NCBI GenBank assembly: GCA_019359675.1
Contig: JAHHGX010000072.1
Coordinates: 62,001 to 126,000 of the forward strand
Reading direction: 5' to 3'
Source: Calothrix sp. FI2-JRJ7
GTDB taxonomy: Bacteria; Cyanobacteriota; Cyanobacteriia; Cyanobacteriales; Nostocaceae
DNA length: 64,000 nucleotides
Made by a program: the position numbers and the translations under genes. Below the pieces are notes generated by a model that saw only the letters and a list, made by a program, of their open reading frames with translations, was not told the origin of the DNA and made no database searches. The stretch's first letter is position 1. Every line of letters starts with the position of its first letter. Below are positions 54,839 through 64,000 of this stretch, in pieces.

Positions 54839-55750
54839 TTAGTACATTAATACGTTTTTATGGAGATTACTATCAATTCCTAAAGCTGTTTTTAAATTAA
54901 CTTCTTTAAAAATAGTTCTGTGGAATGAGGCGCCTGTTAAATTAGCTTCTGCTAGGTCAACATTGATAAATACAGCTTTATCTAAACAAGCTCCTGCTAA
55001 GTTAGCTCCTGAAAGATTAACTCCTTTGAAAATCGCGTGTTCTAAATTCGCTCTTTGTAAATGGGCGCCTTTAAAATTGGTTTGATTAAATACTGCCTTC
55101 CGGAAGCAAGCTCCTTCTAGTGAGGCATTTTCAAAGTTAGTTTGCCAAAAGCTTGTTTTCTTCAGTAGTGACCCTCTCAAATTTGCCGAGCGCAAATTGG
55201 CACGGTTCAGATTGACTTGCAGGAAGTATGTGTTGGTTAAATCAGCTTCGCTTAGGTCTGCACACCAAAGGATTGTTTCTTGAAATGTTGCTCTTCCTAA
55301 ATCTGCTCTTCTTAAAAGTGTCCCAGTCAGGATAGATTTCCAGAAAATTGTTTCTGAGAGTGCTGCTGCTGTCAGATTAGCACGAATTAGTTTTGCGGCT
55401 TGAAGGTCTGCATTTTGAAGACAAGCACCGAGCAAATTAGCTTGATTAAGGTTAGCTTGAAATAAAATAGCTTTTTCTAAATTAGCTTGTAATAAATAAG
55501 CTCTACTCAAAGAAGCTTGCTCAAGATTTGCCTCGCTGAGGTTTGCACGATTAAGGTTGGCACGACTGAGATTAGCTCGACTGAGATTGGCGCCACTGAG
55601 ATTAGCGCCACTGAGGTAGGCTCCACTAAGATTGGCAGTTTCTAATTGCGCGTTAGTCAGGTCTATTTGAGTCGAGAATCCCTCTTCTTTAAAGCGATTC
55701 CAGACATTTGTGCCTTGCAATAATAAGGCAATTTGCTTTTGATTTGCCAT
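54839..55750 (-). CDS. Pentapeptide-repeat protein 2
   Basis: A 303-residue paralogue of the downstream gene, with the same plan: cap LLLQGTNVWNRFKEEGF, then repeats such as GANLSGANLSRANLSRANL and the same interruption (FWKSILTG). The genes are 89 bases apart on the same strand. Together with the pair at 60898 and 62518 there are four pentapeptide genes within 10 kb. Confidence 0.88.
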   Translation of the reverse strand: MANQKQIALLLQGTNVWNRFKEEGFSTQIDLTNAQLETANLSGAYLSGANLSGANLSRANLSRANLNRANLSEANLEQASLSRAYLLQANLEKAILFQANLNQANLLGACLQNADLQAAKLIRANLTAAALSETIFWKSILTGTLLRRADLGRATFQETILWCADLSEADLTNTYFLQVNLNRANLRSANLRGSLLKKTSFWQTNFENASLEGACFRKAVFNQTNFKGAHLQRANLEHAIFKGVNLSGANLAGACLDKAVFINVDLAEANLTGASFHRTIFKEVNLKTALGIDSNLHKNVLMY

Positions 55751-55819
55751 CCAGAAACAGCCAGTAATTTATATTCACCTGTATCTTAGCAATACTTGAG
55801 ATTCTTAATTGATAATTAA

Positions 55820-56440
55820 TTAGTCATTGAGTTCTAACAATCCTTCTGGGGGTGTAATTTCCGCGCGTTTATTTTCTATATCTACAACTGGGACTATCTC
55901 TTTAACAAAAGGGATTAAAACAGTTTTTTTTGTATCTTTTCCTTTATTGTCGAGTGCAACTTCAAGCAAATCGTTACCAGCAGCAATAAGATTAACGACG
56001 GTACCAACAAATTCCCCTGACATAAAAACTTGTAATCCCACTAAGTCTAAAATATGATATTCATCCTCACCTAATTCGGGACGGTCGTCTTCTGTGACTA
56101 ATAACTTGCAACCACGCATTTCTTCGGCTTGATTACGATTTTCAACTCCTTCTAATTCAATAATATATATATTTTTACCTTCTAGATATTTGCCTGATAA
56201 TAATTCGATTGGTTCTGGCACTATAGTACCAGGACGTAATAACCAACGGGTGCCTGGTATTTCAAAGCGTTCAGGAAAATCGGTATCAGGATATACGCGC
56301 ATTTCTCCGTCTAGTCCTTGAGCCGCGACAATAGTGCCTATTTCTACCCAACCATCAGGGATATAATTTTCCAGTGAAGGAAGAGGAGATGATTTATTTT
56401 GATTTTCTTGTTTTCCTTGTCTCTTTTTCGGCTTCTCCAT
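55820..56440 (-). CDS. rimM: Ribosome maturation factor RimM
   Basis: A 206-residue RimM, needed for late 30S maturation around 16S rRNA helices and protein S19. The N-terminal domain begins WVEIGTIVAAQGLDGEMRVY (usual GxVGxxHGLxGE position), followed by a PRC-barrel (LGEDEYHILDLVGLQVF, FVGTVVNLIAAGNDLLEVAL, IPFVKEIVPVVD). The N-terminal extension of about 25 residues is charged. In cyanobacteria rimM often stands apart from rpsP, as here. Confidence 0.92.
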   Translation of the reverse strand: MEKPKKRQGKQENQNKSSPLPSLENYIPDGWVEIGTIVAAQGLDGEMRVYPDTDFPERFEIPGTRWLLRPGTIVPEPIELLSGKYLEGKNIYIIELEGVENRNQAEEMRGCKLLVTEDDRPELGEDEYHILDLVGLQVFMSGEFVGTVVNLIAAGNDLLEVALDNKGKDTKKTVLIPFVKEIVPVVDIENKRAEITPPEGLLELND

Positions 56441-56491
56441 ATTTGTTTTTTTTGCGTGCTTTGCATACGAGTGCGGTTTATTTATTAATAT

Positions 56492-56522
56492 GTTGGGTTA
56501 CGCGCACAGCGCGTAACCCAAC
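56492..56522. repeat. Perfect inverted GTTGGGTTACGCGC repeat
   Basis: Arms GTTGGGTTACGCGC and GCGCGTAACCCAAC around ACA, between avtA and rimM on the same strand. A dispersed family seen also at 23812 and 59093. It may act as terminator of avtA. Confidence 0.75.
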
Positions 56523-56541
56523 CTACATTTTCATACGTTTA

Positions 56542-57834
56542 TTAAACACTGATGGCGGCGCCACTATAAACTTTTGTAGCAACTTCAGCCAAACGTTCCA
56601 TAGCAGTTGCTATTTCTTCATCGCTACCAGTTAAACTAATTCGTAAACACTCTTGTTTGTGTTTCCACTCTGAACGTAAACCAGGGAAAAAGCTGCTACC
56701 GGGAACGGCAATGACACCAACTTGCTTCAATTGCTGGTAAAATTCCCAATCAGTGATAGGTAAATCTTTCAACCATAACCAAGCAAAAATGGCGCCTTCA
56801 CCACGGTGCAATAACCAAGGTAATGAGTCTGGCATTGCAGCATCCAAAGCAGTTTCCAACACTGTAAACTTGTTTTGATAGAATGAACGAATTATAGTTG
56901 CTGAAATCTCAGCTAAGGCGCCAGAATTAATAGCACGTGCAGCAATAGCTTGTCCATAGCGTGAAGCGTGAATACAAGCATTCGTTTGAAAACATTCTAA
57001 TAGTTCTATTACTTCTGCATCACCAATCGCAATACCAATACGTTCTCCAGGCAGTCCAGCTTTTGACAAACTCATACAATGAATAACATTACCCCCAAAT
57101 AACGGTGTCATTTCGGTAAAATTCAATGCTGGGAACGGGGGAGCATATGCTGAATCTACCATAACTGGTACATCATACGGCGCCGCCAGTGCCGCTATTT
57201 TACTAACTTCTTCATCGGTAAGCACATTACCTGTGGGGTTACAAGGACGTGAGAAAATAACACAACCTGTATTTTCGTCGATTGAAAGTTGGCTAAAGTC
57301 AGGACGGTATTTAAATCTATGTGCTGATGCGTCTATATCTAATGTTGGTTTGTAGGCTATTAAAGATTCTGGAGTTAGTGCGACACCACCATAACCTGTA
57401 TAGTCAGGACTGAGAGGAAGAACAATGTGTTTTAAATCCCCCCCTTGATCAGGGGGGGTGTAACCACCAAATGTGTTTGCAGCGTAGAAATATAAAGATT
57501 GACTACCGGGAGTTATTAAAATATTACGGTCGGTGAGGTTTAAGTTGTAGCGTTTATTAAAGTCGTTTACAACAGCTTCGATAAATGGAGCGTAACCTTG
57601 ACTAGAACCGTACCGACAAACAACTTCGCCATATTCGGAGCTAGCGAGTAAATCAGCGGTACAATCACGCCATAATTTCTCAACTTCTGGCAATATTAAC
57701 GGATTTCCAGCACTTAAGTTAATAAATTGCTGTCCTGCACCCGCGCGCAATGTTTCGATAATATCTTTCATAATAGCTCGAACGCCTGACAAGTTGGACA
57801 TTTGGGCGCCGATTTTAGTAAATGCAGGAGTCAT
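56542..57834 (-). CDS. avtA: Valine-pyruvate aminotransferase (AvtA-like) with repeat inserted in the coding region
   Basis: A 430-residue PLP fold-type I aminotransferase. Recognised: SAGNPLILPEVEKLWRDC, ITPGSQSLYFYAANTF, the PLP-aspartate region IFSRPCNPTGNVL and the lysine region HCMSLSKAGLPGERIGIA. The family transfers the amino group between valine and pyruvate. About 12 residues (around YTPPDQGGDLKH, 57428-57463) are encoded by a dispersed C-rich palindrome in frame; relatives have a short different loop there. The start is the ATG at 57834; an upstream TTG is also in frame. Confidence 0.85.
   Translation of the reverse strand: MTPAFTKIGAQMSNLSGVRAIMKDIIETLRAGAGQQFINLSAGNPLILPEVEKLWRDCTADLLASSEYGEVVCRYGSSQGYAPFIEAVVNDFNKRYNLNLTDRNILITPGSQSLYFYAANTFGGYTPPDQGGDLKHIVLPLSPDYTGYGGVALTPESLIAYKPTLDIDASAHRFKYRPDFSQLSIDENTGCVIFSRPCNPTGNVLTDEEVSKIAALAAPYDVPVMVDSAYAPPFPALNFTEMTPLFGGNVIHCMSLSKAGLPGERIGIAIGDAEVIELLECFQTNACIHASRYGQAIAARAINSGALAEISATIIRSFYQNKFTVLETALDAAMPDSLPWLLHRGEGAIFAWLWLKDLPITDWEFYQQLKQVGVIAVPGSSFFPGLRSEWKHKQECLRISLTGSDEEIATAMERLAEVATKVYSGAAISV
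57436..57459. repeat. C-rich/G-rich palindrome inside avtA
   Basis: CCCCCCCTTGATCAGGGGGGG lies in frame in avtA and encodes residues around PPDQGGD. A copy of the family seen elsewhere only in intergenic regions. Confidence 0.8.
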
Positions 57835-57950
57835 AAGCTGCAAACGGTTAGAATAATTGATAGATTGAATAATTCTATATAAATGTAACGATAGATGGAC
57901 ATGATTCGCAAACGATTTTAGAGAATATTAAACTCACTAACAGTCGATAA

Positions 57951-59084
<1,134 letters not shown>

Positions 59085-59333
59085 TATAAACGTAGGTTGG
59101 TGTACGCTCGCGCGTAACCCAACATCTGTACAGTTAGGCGCCAATATTAAAAATACTACAAATTCAGATCAAATGTAAATATTGCTACTGTAATTTTAAT
59201 TTTTTATGTATTATTCTCCTCCGGAGACACTCCGTGAACGCAAAAAAGCGCTATTTTATCGGATGAATATTATAATTTGTGTATTTTTTATACATTGTCT
59301 ACAGAGGCGGGATTCCTGTGCTACAAGATTATT
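59085..59333. repeat. Intergenic region with GTTGGGTTACGCGC-type repeat
   Basis: 59093-59129 holds GTAGGTTGGTGTACGC and an inverted GCGCGTAACCCAAC, the same family as 56492. The rest includes a TCCTCCGGAGACACTCCG stem near 59217 without further recognition. Confidence 0.55.
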
Positions 59334-59807
59334 ATGAATAAACTTACTATCATTACCTCAATCATCATATCGTTAAGCTTGGCGCCTGTTTTCCCAGTAA
59401 ATCTATCTCAGGCATCTATCCAAATGTCTCAATTTAAATTATCATCACACAAATGGAAAAACCGTATTTTACTAGTATTCGCACCATCAGATAAAAATAT
59501 AAACTACCAGCAGCAAGTACAACTATTCAAACAGCAGCAACAAGGTTTGAATGAGAGAGATTTACTTTTAGTTACAGTTTTAGATAAAGGCACAAGCTAT
59601 AGTAATCAACAACCCATAGATATAGCGTCTGCGGCAAAATTACGTCAAAAGTTCAATATAAATGATAATGATTTTCGTGTAATCTTAGTCGGCAAGGATG
59701 GTGGTGCAAAACGTCAAGATTCTGAAGTTGTTTTAGCAGAGACTATTTTTCGTGAAATAGACGCAATGCCAATGCGACAACAGGAGATGCAACAAAAACG
59801 CGAATGA
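59334..59807 (+). CDS. DUF4174 (thioredoxin-like) exported protein
   Basis: A 157-residue protein. A signal peptide (residues about 3-28, ending QAS) is followed by KWKNRILLVFAPSDKNINYQ, the DUF4174 start. The domain has a thioredoxin-like fold but lacks the CxxC pair. NERDLLLVTVLDK and FRVILVGKDGG are the later strands. Start is the ATG at 59334; an in-frame extension to 59277 adds no signal-like sequence. Function is unknown. Confidence 0.75.
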   Translation: MNKLTIITSIIISLSLAPVFPVNLSQASIQMSQFKLSSHKWKNRILLVFAPSDKNINYQQQVQLFKQQQQGLNERDLLLVTVLDKGTSYSNQQPIDIASAAKLRQKFNINDNDFRVILVGKDGGAKRQDSEVVLAETIFREIDAMPMRQQEMQQKRE

Positions 59808-59829
59808 TAATAATTATTGGGTGACTACA

Positions 59830-60387
59830 ATGTTTGACACCTTTCCTCAATTTGAAACACAAAACTTAATATTAAGGCAAATTAAGTCATCTGATGCCGA
59901 GGCAATATTTGGCTTTTTCTCTGACCAAGAAGTTTTGCAGTATCATGATGCAGAACCGTTTAGAAACATTGAACGTGCAGAACGGTTAATTAATACTTGG
60001 GAAGACCGTTTTTTAACTAGACAAGGTATTCGCTGGGGTATCGCTAAGAAAAACGAAAACGTTATTATTGGTACCTGTGGTTATCGTCTCTGGGGAAAAC
60101 CAATGTTTTGCGCCGAGTTAGGATACGAACTGTCAAAACCTTATTGGCGCCAAGGTATAATGACAGAAGCGGTTTTACGTATAATTCGATTTGCGTTTGA
60201 ACGGATGGAATTAAACCGTATTGAAGCTACTGTAATGCTCGAAAATACAGCTTCGATCAATTTGCTCTCAAAACTGGGTTTCACAGAAGAGGGTATTTTA
60301 AGAGACTTTGGTTACTGGAAGTTTGAATTTCATGATTTGAAACTATTCTCGCTTTTAAAAAAAGATAAGGTCAATTATCTTTACTAA
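59830..60387 (+). CDS. GNAT N-acetyltransferase, RimJ/RimL type
   Basis: A 185-residue acetyltransferase. Typical elements are LILRQIKSSDAEAIFGFFSD at the N-terminus, ELGYELSKPYWRQGIMTEAV for acetyl-CoA binding and RIEATVMLENTASINLLSKL for the second half. Such enzymes acetylate N-termini of ribosomal or other proteins or small amines. A GTG at 59821 is an in-frame alternative start. It follows DUF4174 by 22 bases, so the two may be co-transcribed. Confidence 0.87.
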   Translation: MFDTFPQFETQNLILRQIKSSDAEAIFGFFSDQEVLQYHDAEPFRNIERAERLINTWEDRFLTRQGIRWGIAKKNENVIIGTCGYRLWGKPMFCAELGYELSKPYWRQGIMTEAVLRIIRFAFERMELNRIEATVMLENTASINLLSKLGFTEEGILRDFGYWKFEFHDLKLFSLLKKDKVNYLY

Positions 60388-60420
60388 AAATTCATACTAT
60401 TGCAGTGTAAATGTACTAGC

Positions 60421-60654
60421 AATTATAAACCTGGTTTCTCTATTGATACTTTGTAATAAAAATGATGATTTGTCTGCGACAATGAATGCGTAGAAACCAG
60501 GTTTCTTTGAATTTAACTTGAAAAATATGTAGAGCAGATGTTCTATAAAATTATAAACCTGGTTTCTCTATTGATGCTTTGTAATAAAAATGATGATTTG
60601 TCTGCGACAATGAATGCGTAGAAACCAGGTTTCTTTGGATTTAACTTGAAAAAT
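60421..60654. repeat. 106-base duplication with GAAACC-type inverted ends
   Basis: 60421-60526 and 60549-60654 are identical apart from two bases (22-base spacer). Each contains AAACCTGGTTTCT and its inverse AGAAACCAGGTTT about 65 bases apart. Related inverted elements are at 53500 and 63868. Confidence 0.85.
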
Positions 60655-60897
60655 CAGTTTTTAAGAACTATAATAGCAAGACTACATACTTAAATTAGTC
60701 TTTAGTAATTCTCATCAGGTGTCGCTACGGAATTTGTCTAAGGGGCAATTTTGAACTTAGGGAGTGTTTAAGCACTTAGATTTCAGTTGCGACATTGGTA
60801 TAAAAACCTAAAAGATATTGAAATTTTAAGATAAATGCTATACTCTTGTTCCGAATTGCCTACGTAAAAATTCTGTGTTTTGAGGAATACGGACGCT

Positions 60898-62238
60898 ATG
60901 TCTGCAAGTAAGACAGACGTTTTAAAGAATAAGTTAACAGCACTTGCGGTAGTCTTCACTGCTGCACCGATGTTGTTTTTCCTGGTTTTTTCGGCAAATC
61001 GACACCTGTCAGAACGCCAAAAAATCGAATCAATGAACCAAGCATTTACAGCTTCAGCAACCTATTTTTTGGGGTTAGCGGTGTTTGTCAATGCTTATTA
61101 TGTATCCAAGCGTGCAGAAGCGGAGCAAAGAAATGCAATTGCTTCTGAGAAAAGTAACCAACTTAACGTTAGTAATGCTCAATTAGCACAGGAACGCTTA
61201 GTTGCAGACCGTTTTATGACAGCTATTACGCAGCTTGGACACGATAGCGTTGCTACACGTACAGGCGCCATTTATGCTTTAGAGGGGGTTGCCAACGAAT
61301 GTTCCAAGTCGTATTGGACGATTATGGAGATTTTGACGGCATTTGTACGCGAAAATGCGCCTATCAATTACCAACTTGAAGATGAAAGTCACGAATCACT
61401 TCGTGTACGTACTGATATTCAAGCTGCTTTGAATGTGATTGCTAGACGTGACGCGCAAAAAGACCGCGAAAACTGTAAACTCGACCTTCGCAATACGGAT
61501 ATTCGGCGTGCGGACTTACGTAAAGCGAATTTACAGCACCTTGACTTGCGTGGTTCCTACTTGTGTCATGCTGATTTGCGAGGTGCTGATTTAGCTTTGG
61601 CGGACCTTGACAATTGTAACTTTGTTGGTTCCATTTTGTTTGAAGCGAACCTGCACAAAGCCAATTTACGTGCAGCCAACTTGCAAGCGGCAAATTTAAA
61701 TCGGGCTTGGATTTGTGGCGCCAATTTGCAAGCTGCGAACTTGGAGCGGGCATCTTTACGGGGAGCGAATTTATCGGGTGCGAATTTATATAAAGCGAAT
61801 TTGCAGTTTGCCAACTTGAAGATTGCGAACTTGTCGAGGGCAAAATTATTTTTAGCGAATTTACAGGGTGCAAAGCTTGGCAAAGCTAATTTACACAACA
61901 CTGGATTGATTGGCGCCAATTTGTACGGGGCAAATTTAAATGGCGCCAATTTGAAGGAAGCGAACCTAAATGCGGCGAAATTGCAGTCTTGCGAAGCTTA
62001 TTTTGCAAACTTCACTGCTGCTAGCTTGCAAGAAACCGACTTGTGCGGGGCAAATTTAATGGGTAGCAACTTTCAAAGAGCCATTCTCCATGAAACTAAC
62101 CTTTGCGGTGCAAACCTGATGGGAGTAGATTTATCTGGCACAAACGTTAATAATGTCAGATGGGATGGAGCAAATTTAAGTGGCGCCAAAAATTTGGAAT
62201 TTGAACCACACCAGCTAAAAGTTGCTGTAGCCGAATAA
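60898..62238 (+). CDS. Membrane-anchored pentapeptide-repeat protein A
   Basis: A 446-residue protein. The N-terminus has two membrane helices (VFTAAPMLFFLVFSA and SATYFLGLAVFVNAYYV), then a coiled coil, a conserved domain seen also in paralogue B (FMTAITQLGHDSVATRTGAI, AFVREN, TDIQAALNVIARR) and about 45 pentapeptide repeats ANLxx from residue 205 on. The start is the ATG at 60898. The repeats may form a beta-helix that mimics DNA or binds proteins; no role is known. Eighteen or more GGCGCC-type codon pairs Gly-Ala appear in repeats. Confidence 0.85.
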   Translation: MSASKTDVLKNKLTALAVVFTAAPMLFFLVFSANRHLSERQKIESMNQAFTASATYFLGLAVFVNAYYVSKRAEAEQRNAIASEKSNQLNVSNAQLAQERLVADRFMTAITQLGHDSVATRTGAIYALEGVANECSKSYWTIMEILTAFVRENAPINYQLEDESHESLRVRTDIQAALNVIARRDAQKDRENCKLDLRNTDIRRADLRKANLQHLDLRGSYLCHADLRGADLALADLDNCNFVGSILFEANLHKANLRAANLQAANLNRAWICGANLQAANLERASLRGANLSGANLYKANLQFANLKIANLSRAKLFLANLQGAKLGKANLHNTGLIGANLYGANLNGANLKEANLNAAKLQSCEAYFANFTAASLQETDLCGANLMGSNFQRAILHETNLCGANLMGVDLSGTNVNNVRWDGANLSGAKNLEFEPHQLKVAVAE

Positions 62239-62517
62239 AACTAAGCTTTAAAGCACAGGGTATCTACCAACCCTTATAAAAGTGCAATCTTAAATTGAAT
62301 TTATAATTACATTTAAATAAAATTTGGCAAACTTATTCATATAAATAGTACTTAAATCAGTGATAAAAAATCAAATATTTTAGATAAAAGATACATAGAA
62401 TACTTTTAAATATAAAATATTAAACTACGTAATTGCACGTACACACTTAATATAGAAAGTCCCTAAAATATTTATAGTAATACTTTTTAACCGATTTATA
62501 TATAGGTAAATTACCCT
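62239..62517. other. Intergenic region, nothing recognised
   Basis: 279 AT-rich bases between the two membrane-anchored pentapeptide genes. No repeat, RNA gene or clear promoter was recognised. Confidence 0.5.
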
Positions 62518-63894
62518 ATGTTTTTTGTGAATATTCCTAGCAGTGCTGCAAAAGTGAATTTATCATGGCAACTAATAACAGGCTTATTTATGTTCATATT
62601 AACTTTGATTGTGTTGTTAATACTTGACAATCAAAATTTTGTAATAGAACAAAAAATAGAATATATAACACATATTGTAACAGCAGTAGCAGCAATTTGC
62701 GGTTTAGGGATAATCACTTATAACGTTCATAGTACAAGAATGCTCGTTAAAGAAATACAAGAAAAACAAAATAATGGTAGTACAATATCATCAGCAAAAC
62801 TGCTGCTGTTAGAAAAACTGCTCGAAAATCAAGATATTCAAATTGAAGTCAGTTATACAAACCCAATTAATGAAATACCAGAAGACTTCTATCAAGCATT
62901 AGGGCAACTTGGAAACGACAAACCAGAAGCGCGCTTAGGTGCAATATATACGCTTGAACAAATAGCTAAAGATTCTCCTAGTAAACAGTGGACAATTATT
63001 GAAACTTTAGCAGCATTCATTCGAGAAAACACACCTTTTATGAGGAACGAAGAAGACTTAGATGACGACGAAGAATTAGGACAAGAAGAATTAATTTTAT
63101 TGCCAACCGATATACAAGCAGCTTTGACGGTTATCGGACGACGCGATATTACTAAAGAACCAGCAAATAAAAAGTTAGATTTACGCAATGTTGATATAAC
63201 AGGTGCTGACTTAACTGGCGCCAACTTGCAAAATACTGACTTCACAGGTTCTTGTTTACAAGGTTGTTTACTTACACAAGCGAACCTACAAGCAGTAGAT
63301 TTTTCAGAGGTTGATATGGAATATGCTGTACTGTACGAAGCAAACTTAATCGAAGCACTATTTTACGAAGCTAACCTACAGTCAGCAGTCTTACCAAAAG
63401 CCAACCTTAGCAAAGCCGTCTTTTATCAAGCCAACCTGCATCTTGCTACATTATACGACGCTAACTTAACAGAAGCAGTTTTTTATCAAGCAAACTTAGA
63501 AGGCGCCAACCTAAGTGACGCGAACTTAAAACTTGCCAACCTTGAAGCATGTAAAATCTCGCAAGCAAACCTAATAGGAGCAAACTTAACAGGCGCCAAC
63601 CTTATTGGCGCCGACTTACAAAACGCATCTCTTAGCACAGCTATTTTAAATGAAGCAATACTATTTGAAGCAACATTATCAAAAGCAAACCTCTCCAACG
63701 CCAACCTAACCCATGCAAACCTAACAGGCGCCAATCTTACAGGTACAATTTTCCAAGATGCTGATCTCAGTGGCGCCGACCTTAGTCGAGTAATAAACTT
63801 AGAACAACAACAACTCGAACAAGCACAAGGCAACACCAACACCACCTTGCCCCAAAACCTAAAATACCCAGAAACCTGGTTTCTTCCCCACTAA
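62518..63894 (+). CDS. Membrane-anchored pentapeptide-repeat protein B with repeat-derived C-terminus
   Basis: A 458-residue paralogue of the upstream gene. Two helices (ITGLFMFILTLIVLLIL and THIVTAVAAICGLGIITYNV), a conserved domain (FYQALGQLGNDKPEARLGAI, TIIETLAAFIRENTPF, TDIQAALTVIGRR) with an acidic insertion (EEDLDDDEELGQEEL), then about 45 pentapeptide repeats. The final residues YPETWFLPH are encoded by the arm of a GAAACC-type repeat (63868-63936), so the last stretch is not family sequence. Confidence 0.85.
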   Translation: MFFVNIPSSAAKVNLSWQLITGLFMFILTLIVLLILDNQNFVIEQKIEYITHIVTAVAAICGLGIITYNVHSTRMLVKEIQEKQNNGSTISSAKLLLLEKLLENQDIQIEVSYTNPINEIPEDFYQALGQLGNDKPEARLGAIYTLEQIAKDSPSKQWTIIETLAAFIRENTPFMRNEEDLDDDEELGQEELILLPTDIQAALTVIGRRDITKEPANKKLDLRNVDITGADLTGANLQNTDFTGSCLQGCLLTQANLQAVDFSEVDMEYAVLYEANLIEALFYEANLQSAVLPKANLSKAVFYQANLHLATLYDANLTEAVFYQANLEGANLSDANLKLANLEACKISQANLIGANLTGANLIGADLQNASLSTAILNEAILFEATLSKANLSNANLTHANLTGANLTGTIFQDADLSGADLSRVINLEQQQLEQAQGNTNTTLPQNLKYPETWFLPH

Positions 63895-63936
63895 ACATAA
63901 CAATCTAAATGTTTACCAAAAGAAACCAGGTTTCTC
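63868..63936. repeat. GAAACC-type inverted element at the end of pentapeptide gene B
   Basis: GAAACCTGGTTTCTTCCCCA begins in the coding sequence and AAGAAACCAGGTTTCTC ends the element; the centre ACATAACAATCT matches 53525-53537. A third related set is at 60421. Confidence 0.75.
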
Positions 63937-64000
63937 ACGCTTGCATAACAATCTATAATAACCAATCTACAGAAGAGACGGGGGGGAGGACGCCCATCCC

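Noticed and set aside
61442-61949. Minus-strand frames opposite pentapeptide protein A
   Set aside because: Regular KFAPxKLA-type shadows created by the pentapeptide codons.

Overview
The window looks like chromosomal DNA of a filamentous, probably heterocyst-type (Nostocales-like) cyanobacterium. Evidence is the low-CO2 NDH-1 CO2-uptake locus (ndhF3, ndhD3, cupA), a CruP-type carotenoid cyclase paralogue, iron-uptake-type porins with an SLH domain, Uma2 and pentapeptide-repeat proteins, heptanucleotide short tandem repeats, and AT-rich sequence full of dispersed palindromic repeats. No rRNA, tRNA, CRISPR array, complete insertion sequence or phage module was seen. The most striking base-level feature is the hexamer GGCGCC, counted by hand about 130 times (roughly one per 0.5 kb, against about 3 expected at this GC content). 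The usual cyanobacterial HIP1 octamer GCGATCGC was not seen.

Layout. 0-7 kb: a secreted polysaccharide deacetylase, an ExoD-like membrane protein, two tandem glycine-zipper/amphipathic-repeat proteins, and a cellulose-synthase-like glycosyltransferase whose C-terminal PilZ region is cut off by an in-frame TAG. 7-12 kb: DM13 lipoprotein, response regulator, porin remnant, acyltransferase, nitroreductase and aldo/keto reductase. 12-22.5 kb: Uma2 nuclease, then a long minus-strand efflux and redox block (azoreductase, porin, MFS, MarR, HlyD, MFS, EmrB-like MFS) with three matching candidate MarR operators, ending at a rearrangement scar made of a reductase fragment and a headless LysR gene. 22.5-31 kb: hydrolase, alkyltransferase-like DNA-repair protein, GHL10 glycoside hydrolase, fused desaturase/reductase, an orphan signalling domain, a secreted eight-repeat protein and a GGCT-like protein.

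31-38 kb: the CO2-uptake NDH-1 operon ndhF3-ndhD3-(CDP-alcohol phosphatidyltransferase)-cupA. 38-44 kb: a polysaccharide export and glycosylation cluster (GT4, GT2, Wzm-like permease, Wzt-like ATPase, GT2). 44-46 kb: cruP. 46-48 kb: a decayed region with an orphan gene flanked by two related palindromic repeats. 48-53 kb: transaldolase, GAPDH and phosphoketolase, a sugar-phosphate cluster. 53-64 kb: two pairs of pentapeptide-repeat proteins surrounding rimM, avtA, a glutathione-dependent formaldehyde dehydrogenase, a DUF4174 protein and a GNAT acetyltransferase.

A recurring theme is dispersed repeats acting on genes. At least five coding sequences end in, or contain, residues encoded by repeat elements, two more stop exactly at a repeat edge, and several gene fragments (porin, reductase, LysR, MazF-like, an unknown family) mark recombination or decay. 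I found no single unmistakable new system. The best candidates for new biology are the GGCGCC repeat, the tandem glycine-zipper proteins, the eight-repeat secreted protein, the MarR operator set and the palindrome-flanked orphan gene.
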